From Listeria weihenstephanensis (GTDB taxonomy: Bacteria > Bacillota > Bacilli > Lactobacillales > Listeriaceae): a stretch of DNA of 64,000 nt. The stretch covers positions 3,298,036-3,362,035 of the forward strand of contig NZ_CP011102.1 of NCBI RefSeq assembly GCF_003534205.1, read 5' to 3'. The stretch's first letter is position 1. The number at the start of each line of letters is the position of its first letter. Shown here piece by piece: positions 1-9,400 of the stretch. The notes beneath the pieces are model-generated. The model was given only the letters and a program-made list of their open reading frames with translations, did not search any database and was not told the origin of the DNA. A program made the translations under genes and the position numbers.

Positions 1-1257
1 GCATTACTACAAGTAAGTGGCCGTCCACCGAAAATCAGTGATGAAGTCGCAGCCCAAATTAAAAAAATCAACGCGCCACATCATTTTGAATCTTACGTAA
101 GTTTGACGTGCCACAACTGCCCTGATATCGTACAGGCGCTCAATATCATGAGTGTACTGAACCCGAATATCTCACATACAATGATCGAAGGCAGCATGTT
201 TAAAGAGGAAGTAGAAGCTAAAAATATCATGGCTGTACCGACTATTTTTGAGAATGGCTCCCTATTTGGGAGTGGCCGCATGACTATCGAGCAAATCCTC
301 ACAAACATCATAGGCGAAGCAGATGCCTCTGAATTTGAAGATAAAGAACCGTTCGACGTCCTCGTTATTGGTGGCGGTCCAGCAGGTGCCAGTGCCGCGA
401 TTTATGCCGCGCGTAAAGGGATTCGAACTGGAATCGTAGCCGATACATTCGGTGGTCAAGTTTTAGAAACGTTAAGCATCGAGAACGTGATCGGCACAAA
501 ATATACAGAAGGTCCAAAACTGATTGCGCAGATTGAAGAACACGTGAACGAATACGGCGTTGATGTGATGAAACAAGTACGCGCCAAAAGCATTCAGAAG
601 AATGAAAACGTGGAAGTAACGCTCGAAAATGGCGCTATTTTAACGACTAAAACAGCAATTATCTCGACTGGTGCAAGATGGCGTAACGTTGGCGTTCCTG
701 GTGAACAGGAGTTCAAAAATAAAGGCGTTGCATATTGTCCACATTGTGATGGTCCACTTTTTGAAGGGAAGAATGTCGCTGTTGTCGGCGGTGGAAACTC
801 TGGCATTGAGGCGGCGATCGATCTCGCTGGTACCGTGAAGCATGTCACTGTACTCGAATTTATGCCGGAATTAAAAGCCGACGAAGTTTTGCAGAAACGT
901 CTTTATTCCTTACCAAATGTCACTGTTTTGAAAAACGTACAAACGAAGGAAATTACAGGACAGGATAAAGTCGATGGCATCACATATGTGAACCGCGAAA
1001 CAAGCGAAGAAGTCCATGTGGATGTAGAGGGAGTCTTCATCTTGATTGGCCTCGCGCCGAACACGGAATGGCTTGGAGACGATATCGAGCGTAATAAAAT
1101 GGGCGAGATTATAACGAACAAACACGGCGAGACAAGCGTTCCCGGTGTATTCGCAGCTGGGGATTGCACAGACAGCGCCTATAAACAAATCATTATTTCG
1201 ATGGGCTCTGGCGCTACCGCAGCACTCGGCGCATTTGATTACATGATTCGTAACTAG
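1..1257 (+). CDS. ahpF: Alkyl hydroperoxide reductase subunit F (5'-truncated by window edge)
   Basis: This is the NADH-dependent flavoprotein that re-reduces the peroxiredoxin AhpC in the cytosol. The frame is open from base 1 with no start, so the N-terminus lies outside the window. The visible part begins in the N-terminal thioredoxin-like fold, with its CHNC redox pair at about 109-120. A thioredoxin-reductase-like domain follows: FAD-binding GGGPAGA, redox centre CPHC near 737, NAD-binding GGGNSG, and the C-terminal FAD motif GVFAAGDC. The end is intact. ahpC is presumably just upstream, outside the window. The downstream gene is convergent. Confidence 0.96.
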   Translation, partial: ALLQVSGRPPKISDEVAAQIKKINAPHHFESYVSLTCHNCPDIVQALNIMSVLNPNISHTMIEGSMFKEEVEAKNIMAVPTIFENGSLFGSGRMTIEQILTNIIGEADASEFEDKEPFDVLVIGGGPAGASAAIYAARKGIRTGIVADTFGGQVLETLSIENVIGTKYTEGPKLIAQIEEHVNEYGVDVMKQVRAKSIQKNENVEVTLENGAILTTKTAIISTGARWRNVGVPGEQEFKNKGVAYCPHCDGPLFEGKNVAVVGGGNSGIEAAIDLAGTVKHVTVLEFMPELKADEVLQKRLYSLPNVTVLKNVQTKEITGQDKVDGITYVNRETSEEVHVDVEGVFILIGLAPNTEWLGDDIERNKMGEIITNKHGETSVPGVFAAGDCTDSAYKQIIISMGSGATAALGAFDYMIRN

Positions 1258-1270
1258 AATATTAATACAC

Positions 1271-1325
1271 GAAAAGAGACACGTGAAACCTACCGCTACA
1301 AATAGGTTTCACGTGCCTCTTCTTA
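1271..1325. terminator. Bidirectional intrinsic terminator between ahpF and the DUF916 gene
   Basis: A 19-bp stem with one mismatch (1274-1292 pairing with 1303-1321) has an A-run on its left and a T-rich tail on its right. It can therefore end transcripts coming from both convergent genes. Confidence 0.9.
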
Positions 1326-1335
1326 TTTTAAAATC

Positions 1336-2304
1336 TTAATCTTCCCGCGAATGCCGCCGCCATACATACACTATTCCTAGCAAGATAACCACGCTCACCC
1401 CAATAATATACCATATCGTATCATTCGACTCAGTTAACGTTGCAGTATCGTTCAATTTCGTTGCTACCTCGCTTGTTATCTCAAAAGGTTCCTCCCATTT
1501 CCAACTTCGATTATCCGATGCCATCACCATCTTCAAGCGATATTTCCCTGGCTGGAACCTCTGATTATTCCAATTAATACTGAAATCAAAGTTAGAATTC
1601 GGCGCCATGCGTAATCCATACTCTTTCGTCTCATAAAGTAACTTTTCGCTACCTTCTCGGTACACGTGCGCATCCACTGCTAAATTTGGTAAAATCATCG
1701 GTTTCGGATTCTGTAAATTGACTTTCAACACGTTGCGATGGTTATCCTGGGCCAGTTTGATCCCATTCAATTTCATATCCGCTTTCACTTCCGCGCTGTT
1801 CTCAGAAATAATCACACCTACGATATAATCACGCTTTATTTGAGTATCCTTTTCAGAAATATGAATTCCACCTAGAATCACACCACTAAATGGCTTGCTA
1901 GGCGTCGTTACTTTCACTTTCAACGTCTTGCTTTGCCTGGCTGGAATCGTTACTTCTTTCGGAAGCTCTGCCATTTCCGAGAAGGGATATCTCAATGTCT
2001 CATCCTTTTTTATCGCGGTATTATCATAATCAACCAAGCCTTTATTATTCGTTGTCGCCGTGCGCGCGCTCGTTTCTACCGTTAGCGGATCGTCCCGCCC
2101 ATTTGACAGCAAAACTTCAAGTACCTGCACCTGCCCTGGTTCCACCCGTAAATCAAAATACGTTTTTGACTTATCAATCTGGTTATCAGGAATAATTGCC
2201 GACACGGAGAAATTCGTTTTTACCGCCTGCACTATTTCCGTATGTATAAAAGTAGCTCCAAATATCACACTAGTAACTATCATTAGTAGCACACTTTTTT
2301 TCAT
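1336..2304 (-). CDS. DUF916/DUF3324 WxL-interacting protein (CscA-type)
   Basis: A 322-residue membrane-anchored surface protein. It has a signal peptide at about 1-27, an extracellular DUF916 then DUF3324 immunoglobulin-like region, one transmembrane helix near 292-314 and a short basic tail (RRHSRED). Proteins of this family bind WxL proteins at the cell wall and are a standard member of csc clusters. The start is supported by AGGTGG upstream. It is the last gene of the minus-strand WxL operon, separated from the preceding WxL gene by a hairpin that may reduce its expression. Confidence 0.9.
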   Translation of the reverse strand: MKKSVLLMIVTSVIFGATFIHTEIVQAVKTNFSVSAIIPDNQIDKSKTYFDLRVEPGQVQVLEVLLSNGRDDPLTVETSARTATTNNKGLVDYDNTAIKKDETLRYPFSEMAELPKEVTIPARQSKTLKVKVTTPSKPFSGVILGGIHISEKDTQIKRDYIVGVIISENSAEVKADMKLNGIKLAQDNHRNVLKVNLQNPKPMILPNLAVDAHVYREGSEKLLYETKEYGLRMAPNSNFDFSINWNNQRFQPGKYRLKMVMASDNRSWKWEEPFEITSEVATKLNDTATLTESNDTIWYIIGVSVVILLGIVYVWRRHSRED

Positions 2305-2335
2305 CGTTTACACCACCTATATTTGATCTCTATCC

Positions 2336-2378
2336 ACAAAAATGGGCAATGCTCTTTTCAAATAAGCAGCATTGCCCA
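2336..2378 (-). terminator. Intrinsic terminator or attenuator inside the WxL operon
   Basis: A perfect 11-bp stem (2343-2353 with 2368-2378) is followed on the minus strand by TTTTT. It lies between the last WxL gene and the DUF916 gene, only about 30 bases before the latter's start. It probably lets only part of the transcription through. Confidence 0.8.
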
Positions 2379-2403
2379 AGATCGAACTTTTAAAATTTTA
2401 TCA

Positions 2404-3147
2404 TCATGGCGTATCGTTGATTGTCCATGTTAGCGTCGAGGTATACGTTTCACCAGCAACTTTTTTAGCTTCCGCTGGCACGTGTAATTTCACGCTTTTA
2501 TTTGTATCTGTGTTACTCGTTCCTGAGACAGTTCCGAATGAATTTACCCAAGTTCCCATCCCTTTATCAGCTTCTGCGCTAACAAGAATTCCTGGCGTCG
2601 TGCCCACTACTACTTCTGGCGTCACAGTTCCTGGCGTTAAGGTTGGGGCCATCGATGAGCTTAGTTTAGCATCCGACAAAGTCAGTGTCGCACCTGTTAA
2701 TTCTGCACCTGTACTGTTTTCAAAAGCAGTTCCAGATACCGTTAAATTCCACCCAGCATTGGAGCCTCGGTTATCCGTCACTTGTACATAGTGTGGCACA
2801 TATTTTTTAGCGCCTACGGGAGCACCACTATCATCGATTGGTTGTAGCTCTGTGAATAATGCATAATAATCTTTCGCCGCCCCAGAAATCGTTTGTTCCC
2901 CAAAATTTATTTGAGAGGCAAAATCGATGCGCAATGGTCCAGTCGATGGATTTACTGGATCAGTTGGCGTTACTGGTTTCCCCGGATCAGTTGGGTCGGT
3001 TGGCGTCGTCGTTCCAGTATCATCCGCTTGGAACAATACCTTCGCATCAGATGACGTATCGTTGTCCGCGGCGAATGCAGTTAGACCTGTGATGGATAGA
3101 GATGCTACCATTACCGTGCTTAAAGTTGCTACTTTTAAAAGTTTCAT
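2404..3147 (-). CDS. WxL-domain surface protein (CscB-type)
   Basis: A secreted protein of about 247 residues that binds peptidoglycan non-covalently through a C-terminal WxL domain. The order is signal peptide (about 1-26), an acidic stretch, a Pro/Thr/Asp linker with PTDP repeats, then the WxL domain with its two hallmark motifs (GWNL and the terminal WTI variant). The ATG at 3147 is preferred over an upstream start at 3222 because it follows AAAGGGGG at good spacing and begins directly with the signal peptide. Three close paralogues lie upstream in the operon. Confidence 0.92.
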   Translation of the reverse strand: MKLLKVATLSTVMVASLSITGLTAFAADNDTSSDAKVLFQADDTGTTTPTDPTDPGKPVTPTDPVNPSTGPLRIDFASQINFGEQTISGAAKDYYALFTELQPIDDSGAPVGAKKYVPHYVQVTDNRGSNAGWNLTVSGTAFENSTGAELTGATLTLSDAKLSSSMAPTLTPGTVTPEVVVGTTPGILVSAEADKGMGTWVNSFGTVSGTSNTDTNKSVKLHVPAEAKKVAGETYTSTLTWTINDTP

Positions 3148-3248
3148 GTTTAAAATTCCCCCTTTGAATTTGTTGAAGATATTATACGGCACCCCTTGCC
3201 GATTTAGCGCCTCAATATGCATGTAAACAGAGTGAAAATGTAATCCAT

Positions 3249-3268
3249 CAGTGGCTCTTAAGCCACTG
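3249..3268. repeat. Short perfect inverted repeat
   Basis: CAGTGGCT pairs with AGCCACTG around a 4-base loop. No T-run follows on the minus strand, so it is not a clear terminator. It lies between the 123-bp repeats and the next WxL gene. Confidence 0.5.
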
Positions 3269-3335
3269 AGTTTGGTATTTTGAAAGGCTGGTGTCTCAAT
3301 GAATTGGTGTTGATTGGGATTACGGCACTTTCAGG

Positions 3336-3827
3336 TCTAGCTTCTGAAGCCAACTCCTCGTAAACTTCACGCCCTCCACAAAAACCAAAATCGGGTTTTT
3401 ACTGCGGCCGCTCCAGTTTTTTTCGGAGCTGAGCGGGCTTCTTACGCTTTTCGTGGGATCTAGCTTCTGAAGCCAACTCCTCGTAAACTTCACGCCCTCC
3501 ACAAAAACCAAGATCGGGTTTTTACTGCGGCCGCTCCAGTTTTTTTCGGAGCTGAGCGGGCTTCTTACGCTTTTCGTGGGATCCAGCTTCAACGGCCAGT
3601 CCCTCGAAATTTTCGGTGCCTCCGCAAAAGTCGAAAGTGGACTTTTACTGCGCCCCCTAACAAATTTTTTCGGGTCTAACGGGCCGTTTCTGCTCTTTGT
3701 AGGATCCAGCTTCAACGGCCAGCCCCTCGAAATTTTCGGTGCCTCCGCAAAAGTCGAAAGCGGACTTTTACTGCGCCACCTAACAAATTTTTTCGGGTCT
3801 AACGGGCCGTTTCTGCTTTTCTATTAG
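3336..3827. repeat. Four tandem 123-bp repeats (A-A-B-B)
   Basis: Units start at 3336, 3459, 3582 and 3705, exactly 123 bases apart. Units 1 and 2 are nearly identical (type A) and units 3 and 4 are nearly identical (type B); A and B are clearly diverged. Each unit holds a hairpin whose stem differs between types but stays paired: AAAAACC/GGTTTTT in A, AAAAGTC/GACTTTT in B. Because 123 is divisible by three, reading frames run through the array, but none has a ribosome-binding site. The last unit overlaps the stop codon of the WxL gene at 3824. Confidence 0.93.
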
Positions 3828-4564
3828 TCCGGTGTATCTGTCAACGTCCATGTCAATGTCGACACGTATTTGCTGCTTGCTACTTTCTTCGTTTCTCCTG
3901 GGATTGCTAGTGTTACGCTATCATTTTCAGAGTCTGCATCTTGGCCTGTTACTGTTCCGAATGTGTTTGTCCATACGCCCATCCCTGTGTCTTCTGGTGC
4001 GTTGATCACATCTTGGTTTACGCTATTGCCAGATAGGGTTACGGCTGCGAAATTAGCTGGTCTTGCTGTATTTGTCGAGTTCAATCTTGCGTCTTTAAAT
4101 GACAGGACTGCACCTGTTAATTCGTTCGCGCCTGCTACAAATTGGTCGTTGCTCACTTGTAATTTCCAACCTGCGTTTGAACCGCGGTTATCTGTCACTT
4201 GTACGTACGATGGGACATATTTCTTCGTAACGCCATCGCTTGTTAAAACTTCATCATATTTTGCTTTGTAGGTCGTATCGCTACCTGAGATTACTTGTTC
4301 ACCAAAATGAACATTCGAAATGTAATCAATACGTAGTGGACCTGTTGTTGGTGTTGGTTTATCTGGATCGGTCGGTGTTACCGGTTTACCTGGATCTGTC
4401 GGATCGGTTGGTGTTGTTGGCGTTGTTCCATCATCTTGCTTGAACGTAATGTCCCCTTTTGAAGTTGTCGATCCTACTTCTGCTGCCAGTGTTGGTGCCG
4501 TGTAAGTAAGTGTTCCCCCAAGTACTACAATCCCTGCTAATGCTAATTTCCCTAATTTATTCAT
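3824..4564 (-). CDS. WxL-domain surface protein (CscB-type)
   Basis: A 246-residue secreted wall-binding protein: signal peptide at about 1-27, a short segment, a linker rich in PTDP and PGKP, then a WxL domain with GWKL and the terminal LTWTL motif. The start follows AAAAGGAG. Its stop codon lies inside the last 123-bp repeat unit. It is about as long as its paralogues at 2404, 4629 and 5393, which suggests serial gene duplication. Confidence 0.93.
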   Translation of the reverse strand: MNKLGKLALAGIVVLGGTLTYTAPTLAAEVGSTTSKGDITFKQDDGTTPTTPTDPTDPGKPVTPTDPDKPTPTTGPLRIDYISNVHFGEQVISGSDTTYKAKYDEVLTSDGVTKKYVPSYVQVTDNRGSNAGWKLQVSNDQFVAGANELTGAVLSFKDARLNSTNTARPANFAAVTLSGNSVNQDVINAPEDTGMGVWTNTFGTVTGQDADSENDSVTLAIPGETKKVASSKYVSTLTWTLTDTPD

Positions 4565-4628
4565 TGTTTTAATCTCCTTTTAATTTGAATTTGTTGAAGC
4601 TTTTATTAGTGAACATGTCATCCGCTTT

Positions 4629-5360
4629 TTAATCTGGGACATCCCCTAATGTCCAAGTCAGCGTCGTCTTATACAGTCCTTCTACTTTCGGTACTTCACC
4701 TGGTACATCAAGTGTTATACTTCGTTTTCCGATTGCTGCGCTCGCCCCGTACAGGTGAACCCAAGTCCCCATGCCTTGGTTTTCAGCTGCTGAAATAGCT
4801 TCGGACGCGTTTGCACCAGTGGAATCCAGTGTGATAGCTTTCATCCTCGGCTTGTTTAGGGAGCCAACTTTGACGCTATCTGCTTTTGGATTGTTAAATT
4901 TTAAAATCGCGCCTTTTAAAGTATGCGTTCCATTTTTAAAAGGGCTATCTTGCTTAACTGTTAATTTCCAACCTGCGTTATTTCCGCGATCATCTGTGAT
5001 CTGAATATAGTTCGGTACGGCTTTTATTACACCAGTAGAGTTAATCTTAATATGATCGCTATCGGCATAATACGTGATATCATTTCCGCTTATTTTTTGC
5101 TTGCCAAAATGGATATTCGAAATGTAGTCAATACTTAACGGGCCTGGCGTTGGTGGGTTGACGTCTGGATCGGTTGGCGTTATTTCATGCCCACCACCTG
5201 GTAACGTCGGATCAACTGGTTTGTGAATCGTTGTACCACGCTCTAAAATAATATCTCCCTTTGACGTGGTACTTGCCGCAAAACTCGGCTGGATCGCTAT
5301 TCCCAATGTCCCGATTGACACAATAGTTATGCAACAGGCCAATTGGATGCCCTTTTTCAT
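4629..5360 (-). CDS. WxL-domain surface protein (CscB-type)
   Basis: A 243-residue secreted protein with signal peptide at about 1-28, a proline-rich linker containing TPTDPD, and a C-terminal WxL domain (GWKL, terminal LTWTL). AAAGGAG precedes the start. It shares the core FGKQKISG and NNAGWKL segments with neighbouring WxL paralogues. It lies 32 bases after the preceding gene of the operon. Confidence 0.93.
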   Translation of the reverse strand: MKKGIQLACCITIVSIGTLGIAIQPSFAASTTSKGDIILERGTTIHKPVDPTLPGGGHEITPTDPDVNPPTPGPLSIDYISNIHFGKQKISGNDITYYADSDHIKINSTGVIKAVPNYIQITDDRGNNAGWKLTVKQDSPFKNGTHTLKGAILKFNNPKADSVKVGSLNKPRMKAITLDSTGANASEAISAAENQGMGTWVHLYGASAAIGKRSITLDVPGEVPKVEGLYKTTLTWTLGDVPD

Positions 5361-5392
5361 GGCGTCACTCCTTTCATGTTTCCCTTTTTCTA

Positions 5393-6109
5393 TTAAATTG
5401 GTGAATCTAATAACTCCCAGATTAATGTGGTGCTGTAATTGCCTTCATATTTCTTTGTTTCTCCAGGAACAGTGAGCTTAATGCTACTCTTCCCTTCATT
5501 TACGTCGCCACCAAACATACTTACCCATGTTCCAGTTCCTTGGTCCGCCTTCGCAAACATCACTTGGGAGGATTCCCCGCTCACTGGATTAAGTTCGATA
5601 TTTTTATTAACAATCGGTTCATTCCCATGGGACGGTGAAGCGAGCTTTGTATTTAAAAGGGTCAATTGAGCACCTTCTAAAACATGATTACCATTCTTTA
5701 GTTGGCTGGCTTGTTTTACATTGAGTTGCCAACCTCCGTTATTGCCTCTATCATCCGTCACTTGTACATAGTTCGGCACTTCCAGTTGCTTGCCATCTTC
5801 AAGTTGGATGACTTGCTCTAAATTAGCGTAGAAAGTGACATCTTTATCGGCTATTTTATGTTTGCCAAACTGAATACTCGAGGCATAGTCAATGCTAAGC
5901 GGCCCCGGCGTTCCCGGTTTTCCTGGTTTCACAGGTTTTACCGGTTTCGTTGGATCAACAGGATTGACTGGGGGCACAATTTCGACCTTCCCTTCCAAAA
6001 TCATATCCGCCTTAGATTTATAGGCAGCAGCTAACGTTTCGCCACTGTACATCCCAAAACTAGCCAACACAAGCGGGACGACTAACACCCATTTTAATTT
6101 GCTATACAT
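5393..6109 (-). CDS. WxL-domain surface protein (CscB-type)
   Basis: About 238 residues with signal peptide, a linker rich in KPVKPGKP repeats and a WxL domain (GWQL; terminal motif is WEL). The ATG at 6109 is chosen over 6175 because AAAAAGGGGG sits 7 bases upstream and the protein then starts with its signal peptide. The first 8 bases overlap the 3' end of the LPXTG gene, which points to translational coupling. The AAAAAGGGGG site is complementary to the C/U-rich loops of the sRNAs at 61.8-62.4 kb. Confidence 0.92.
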   Translation of the reverse strand: MYSKLKWVLVVPLVLASFGMYSGETLAAAYKSKADMILEGKVEIVPPVNPVDPTKPVKPVKPGKPGTPGPLSIDYASSIQFGKHKIADKDVTFYANLEQVIQLEDGKQLEVPNYVQVTDDRGNNGGWQLNVKQASQLKNGNHVLEGAQLTLLNTKLASPSHGNEPIVNKNIELNPVSGESSQVMFAKADQGTGTWVSMFGGDVNEGKSSIKLTVPGETKKYEGNYSTTLIWELLDSPI

Positions 6110-6455
6110 GTGTCCGCCCCCTTTTTGCCTTCCGAAACAGTAGATAGATTCCCAAAAGAACAAATCCTGCACCAAAAATAATTGGACTCACACTAGCGGT
6201 ATCTCCTGTTTCGGGCAACGCACCGGTACCGTTATTTTGGCCCGTATCTGTGCCACCTGATGGCGTATTTGTATCCGTTGGAGTAGGCGTTTCACCACCA
6301 CTATTTGTATTATCACCTGGCTTGTTGGTAGTCGGTTCATATCCTTCAAAAGTGAGTCCGACATCTGACTCATAACTTGCGGCCAGAACAGGTTGGTTAA
6401 CAAATAGGAAAGCACCAAACGCTGTAATGACAAGAAGCATCATAATTTTTCGCAT
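6102..6455 (-). CDS. Small LPXTG-anchored surface protein (CscD-type)
   Basis: A 117-residue sortase substrate: signal peptide (about 1-25), a short low-complexity Pro/Thr/Gly/Asn stretch, the sorting motif LPETG near 81, a hydrophobic helix and a positive tail (RKAKRGR). Small LPXTG proteins of this kind are a regular part of csc clusters and may help anchor the complex covalently to peptidoglycan. AAGGGGGG precedes the start. The gene overlaps the next one by 8 bases. Confidence 0.93.
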   Translation of the reverse strand: MRKIMMLLVITAFGAFLFVNQPVLAASYESDVGLTFEGYEPTTNKPGDNTNSGGETPTPTDTNTPSGGTDTGQNNGTGALPETGDTASVSPIIFGAGFVLLGIYLLFRKAKRGRTHV

Positions 6456-6470
6456 CGTTTTCCCCCCTTA

Positions 6471-9400
6471 TCATGGTCCGTTTTCGAGTGTCCATTCAAT
6501 TTGAGTGGTGTATTCCTTATTTGCTTTTACCGTACCTGGTTCGATGTCGAGTAAAATACTTTGAGCTTGGTTTGGGGCCATATCGATCACTTTAACACCT
6601 TCGATACCTGTCTTATCTTCGTAAACTGGTGTCGCTGTTGTATTTAAAGGAATATCCGTGATAGTACCGAGTTGATCTTTTTGGCGTACAATCAACGCAT
6701 TTACCACTTCTTCACCATCTTGCGTTTGTAAATTTTGCGTCAATTTCGCCGATAACTTCCAATCTGAGATCACAGCGCGTGTGTCTTCTACCGTCACTTT
6801 CAAATCAGATTCTGGCTCAATAATTTTCTTTTTCGAACTAATTGTTGGTGTTCCAAACGAGATATCTTGTGTGATATCTTTAAACTCCAATGTTCCCGCT
6901 TTGACAGTCACGACCACCGTTTTTTCAAGGCCTTCTACGCTAACTTTCACGTTATACGTTCCAGGTGTCTTCGATAAACCACCTCTATCCGTTACCAGAA
7001 CTTGCGATGTGATATCCTGACCACCTGGTACAGCCCAAGCCTTAACATTACCTTGCGTAAGAATCATTTGGTCTACAGCTGCTGGTGTTGTAGGGAAATC
7101 CTTACCGAAAACGAGAAAGTCTTGCGCTTGAAGCATCGCTTTATCGTTTGTTGTAATCGATGAATCCTTCACAAAAACTGGAATCGTAATCACGACCGCG
7201 TTATTCGCACGATCACGAACCTGAACCTCCGCTGTTGTATACCCAACTACCGAAACATCTGGTTGTTTTGTAATCGTATAGGTGATATTATCATCGCCAT
7301 TTCCCCCGTTATCTTGCACATTTTGAACAAGCGATTTGGCATTTGTCGTGAACGTTTCTCCCACATTTACCACCTGTATTACCGGACTTGCCGTTGGTGG
7401 CGTGGTATCAGAGACAGTGACCGCGTTTGACGCAACACTTTCATTTCCCGCGGCATCCGTTGCTTTAGCAGTATATACAACATACGGAACTAACGGCTGA
7501 CTTCCCGCTGGCACCGCGATACTATAAGCACCAAGCGCCGTAGCTTGACCAGATGCTAATAACACATTTCCTGGTCCATAAATTTTAACCGTGGAATTAG
7601 CTTCTGCGGTTCCTGAAATGGTTGTATCTTTGTCTTTTATCGCATTTAAAACTGGTGCATCAGGCGGTGTCCCATCTTTTACGACCTTGGTTGCTGCGGC
7701 ATTTTTCCCATTTAGATAAGCCGTTGCAGTGATCGATTCACCTGTCGTGAAATATTTATTCGCAGGTAATGAATAAGTGAAATTCCCAGAAGCATCCGCT
7801 TTTACATGATAAAGTGTTGCATCATTAATACTCTGAGCAGGAACAGTTCCCGCTGGAATCACCGTCGAGCCGCTAAAAATTACCCAAGCGCCCGGATTCG
7901 TAACACCGGTAATCACGTGACTGTCGTTTTGCGTTTTGTTATCCGTCAAATCATTCATTATGACCGCAACATCTGGAATGTACTCAAACAAGACACGTTT
8001 GAAATTCTGCGTTCTGAAATTCGCTCTAAAATCATCTTGAACAGCTGCTGTCAAAGAACTACCCGCTGCTGTCGTAACGTTATCACCGTTGTAGCTAATA
8101 CTCATGCCATACATCGGATTCCATTCTTTCGTAGCACCCGTGTTCCCAGTCGATCCCACCGTATTCCAGGCCAGTACCCGCTGAACATCGACATTCAGTT
8201 TCCCAGTATTACCATACATATAAATGAGGCGGCTGAGAGCATTCGTATTATTTAGATTCAAATCAACACTCGCCGCATCCGCAAATTGGAACGTGGCATT
8301 GAGACCGATATAAATTAATTGTTTATTACCCGTTCCATCACTATACACATTAAAAGTTGCTTTTTTACCAATAACGAATTTACTGTTATTCCCTGCATTA
8401 ACGATATTTGTTACCGAGTTTCCTGTATTTTCTGATCGCACCGTCAATTTCGCATCATTCTGAACAGTTATACTAGCACCATCACCAAGGTAAATACCAT
8501 GCCTAGATGGCGTCAATACACCTTTTGTATTAATATTTAGCTCTCCGCCAGATTCCACTAATATTTTACTACTAGCACCATCCGCACGTATTCCACCACG
8601 ACCACTCGCGGAATCCGTATTAATATTAAACTTCCCGCCATCATGGATACTGATATTCCCTTGTGTTGCAACGGTCGCATAAATCGAGTTCCCCTCACCG
8701 ATATTTCCATAAGACGTAACATCGATAATTGCATTTTTAGCAACATCTACATTCCCACCAGCATAAAGTAGAAACGCCCCAGCATCGAGTGTATTCCCAA
8801 TATAATGCGAACCTTCTAAAAAGTTCATATTCGTAGCTTCAAAATTCACTTGATTACTCGCTAAAGTAGGTACTGTAATCCCTTGAGAATTCACATAACT
8901 CGCGACCATTCGACACTCTACACGTCCAGCAATATCAATATCTGCCTCATAAGAAGCGGTGATTTGAGCACCAGTATAGGTCACATTTTCATATCTTATT
9001 TTCCCATAACCGCGTACCCCAGTAAGTCTGATAGGTCCATAATAATTTCGTCCGAATATTTTAATATCTTTAATTGTCAGATTCATCGGAGCAGCCTGAC
9101 TTATAGCGAAGTAAGCGCTAAGACCCGCAAAATCTACCGTATGATTATTCCCGTTTATCACAAGATTCGGTCTAGTTGTAAACCATTGATTAATTTCGTT
9201 CCCATTAGCATTAACCATGAAATCCTGCGTTATATTAATGACTGAAATATCCTTGTTGTTAAGCGCTGCTCGTAAAGTCGTATCATCAAAAACATCCATT
9301 TCACCTGCTGCTCTCGCTGCCCGACCAGTTGCTTTTTGCTCCGATTCCGCCTTAGTTTCTTCTTCAATAGGCGCTACAACTGGATTAGCATCTTTCTTAG

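Noticed and set aside
3320-3715. 131-codon minus-strand ORF with three 41-residue repeats
   Set aside because: It is produced by the 123-bp DNA repeats (divisible by three), has no ribosome-binding site, and similar frames are open on the other strand. The conserved feature is the hairpin, not the peptide.
7806-8255. 149-codon plus-strand ORF inside the large WxL gene
   Set aside because: Antisense shadow of the beta-helix coding region, with no start signal or protein-like features.
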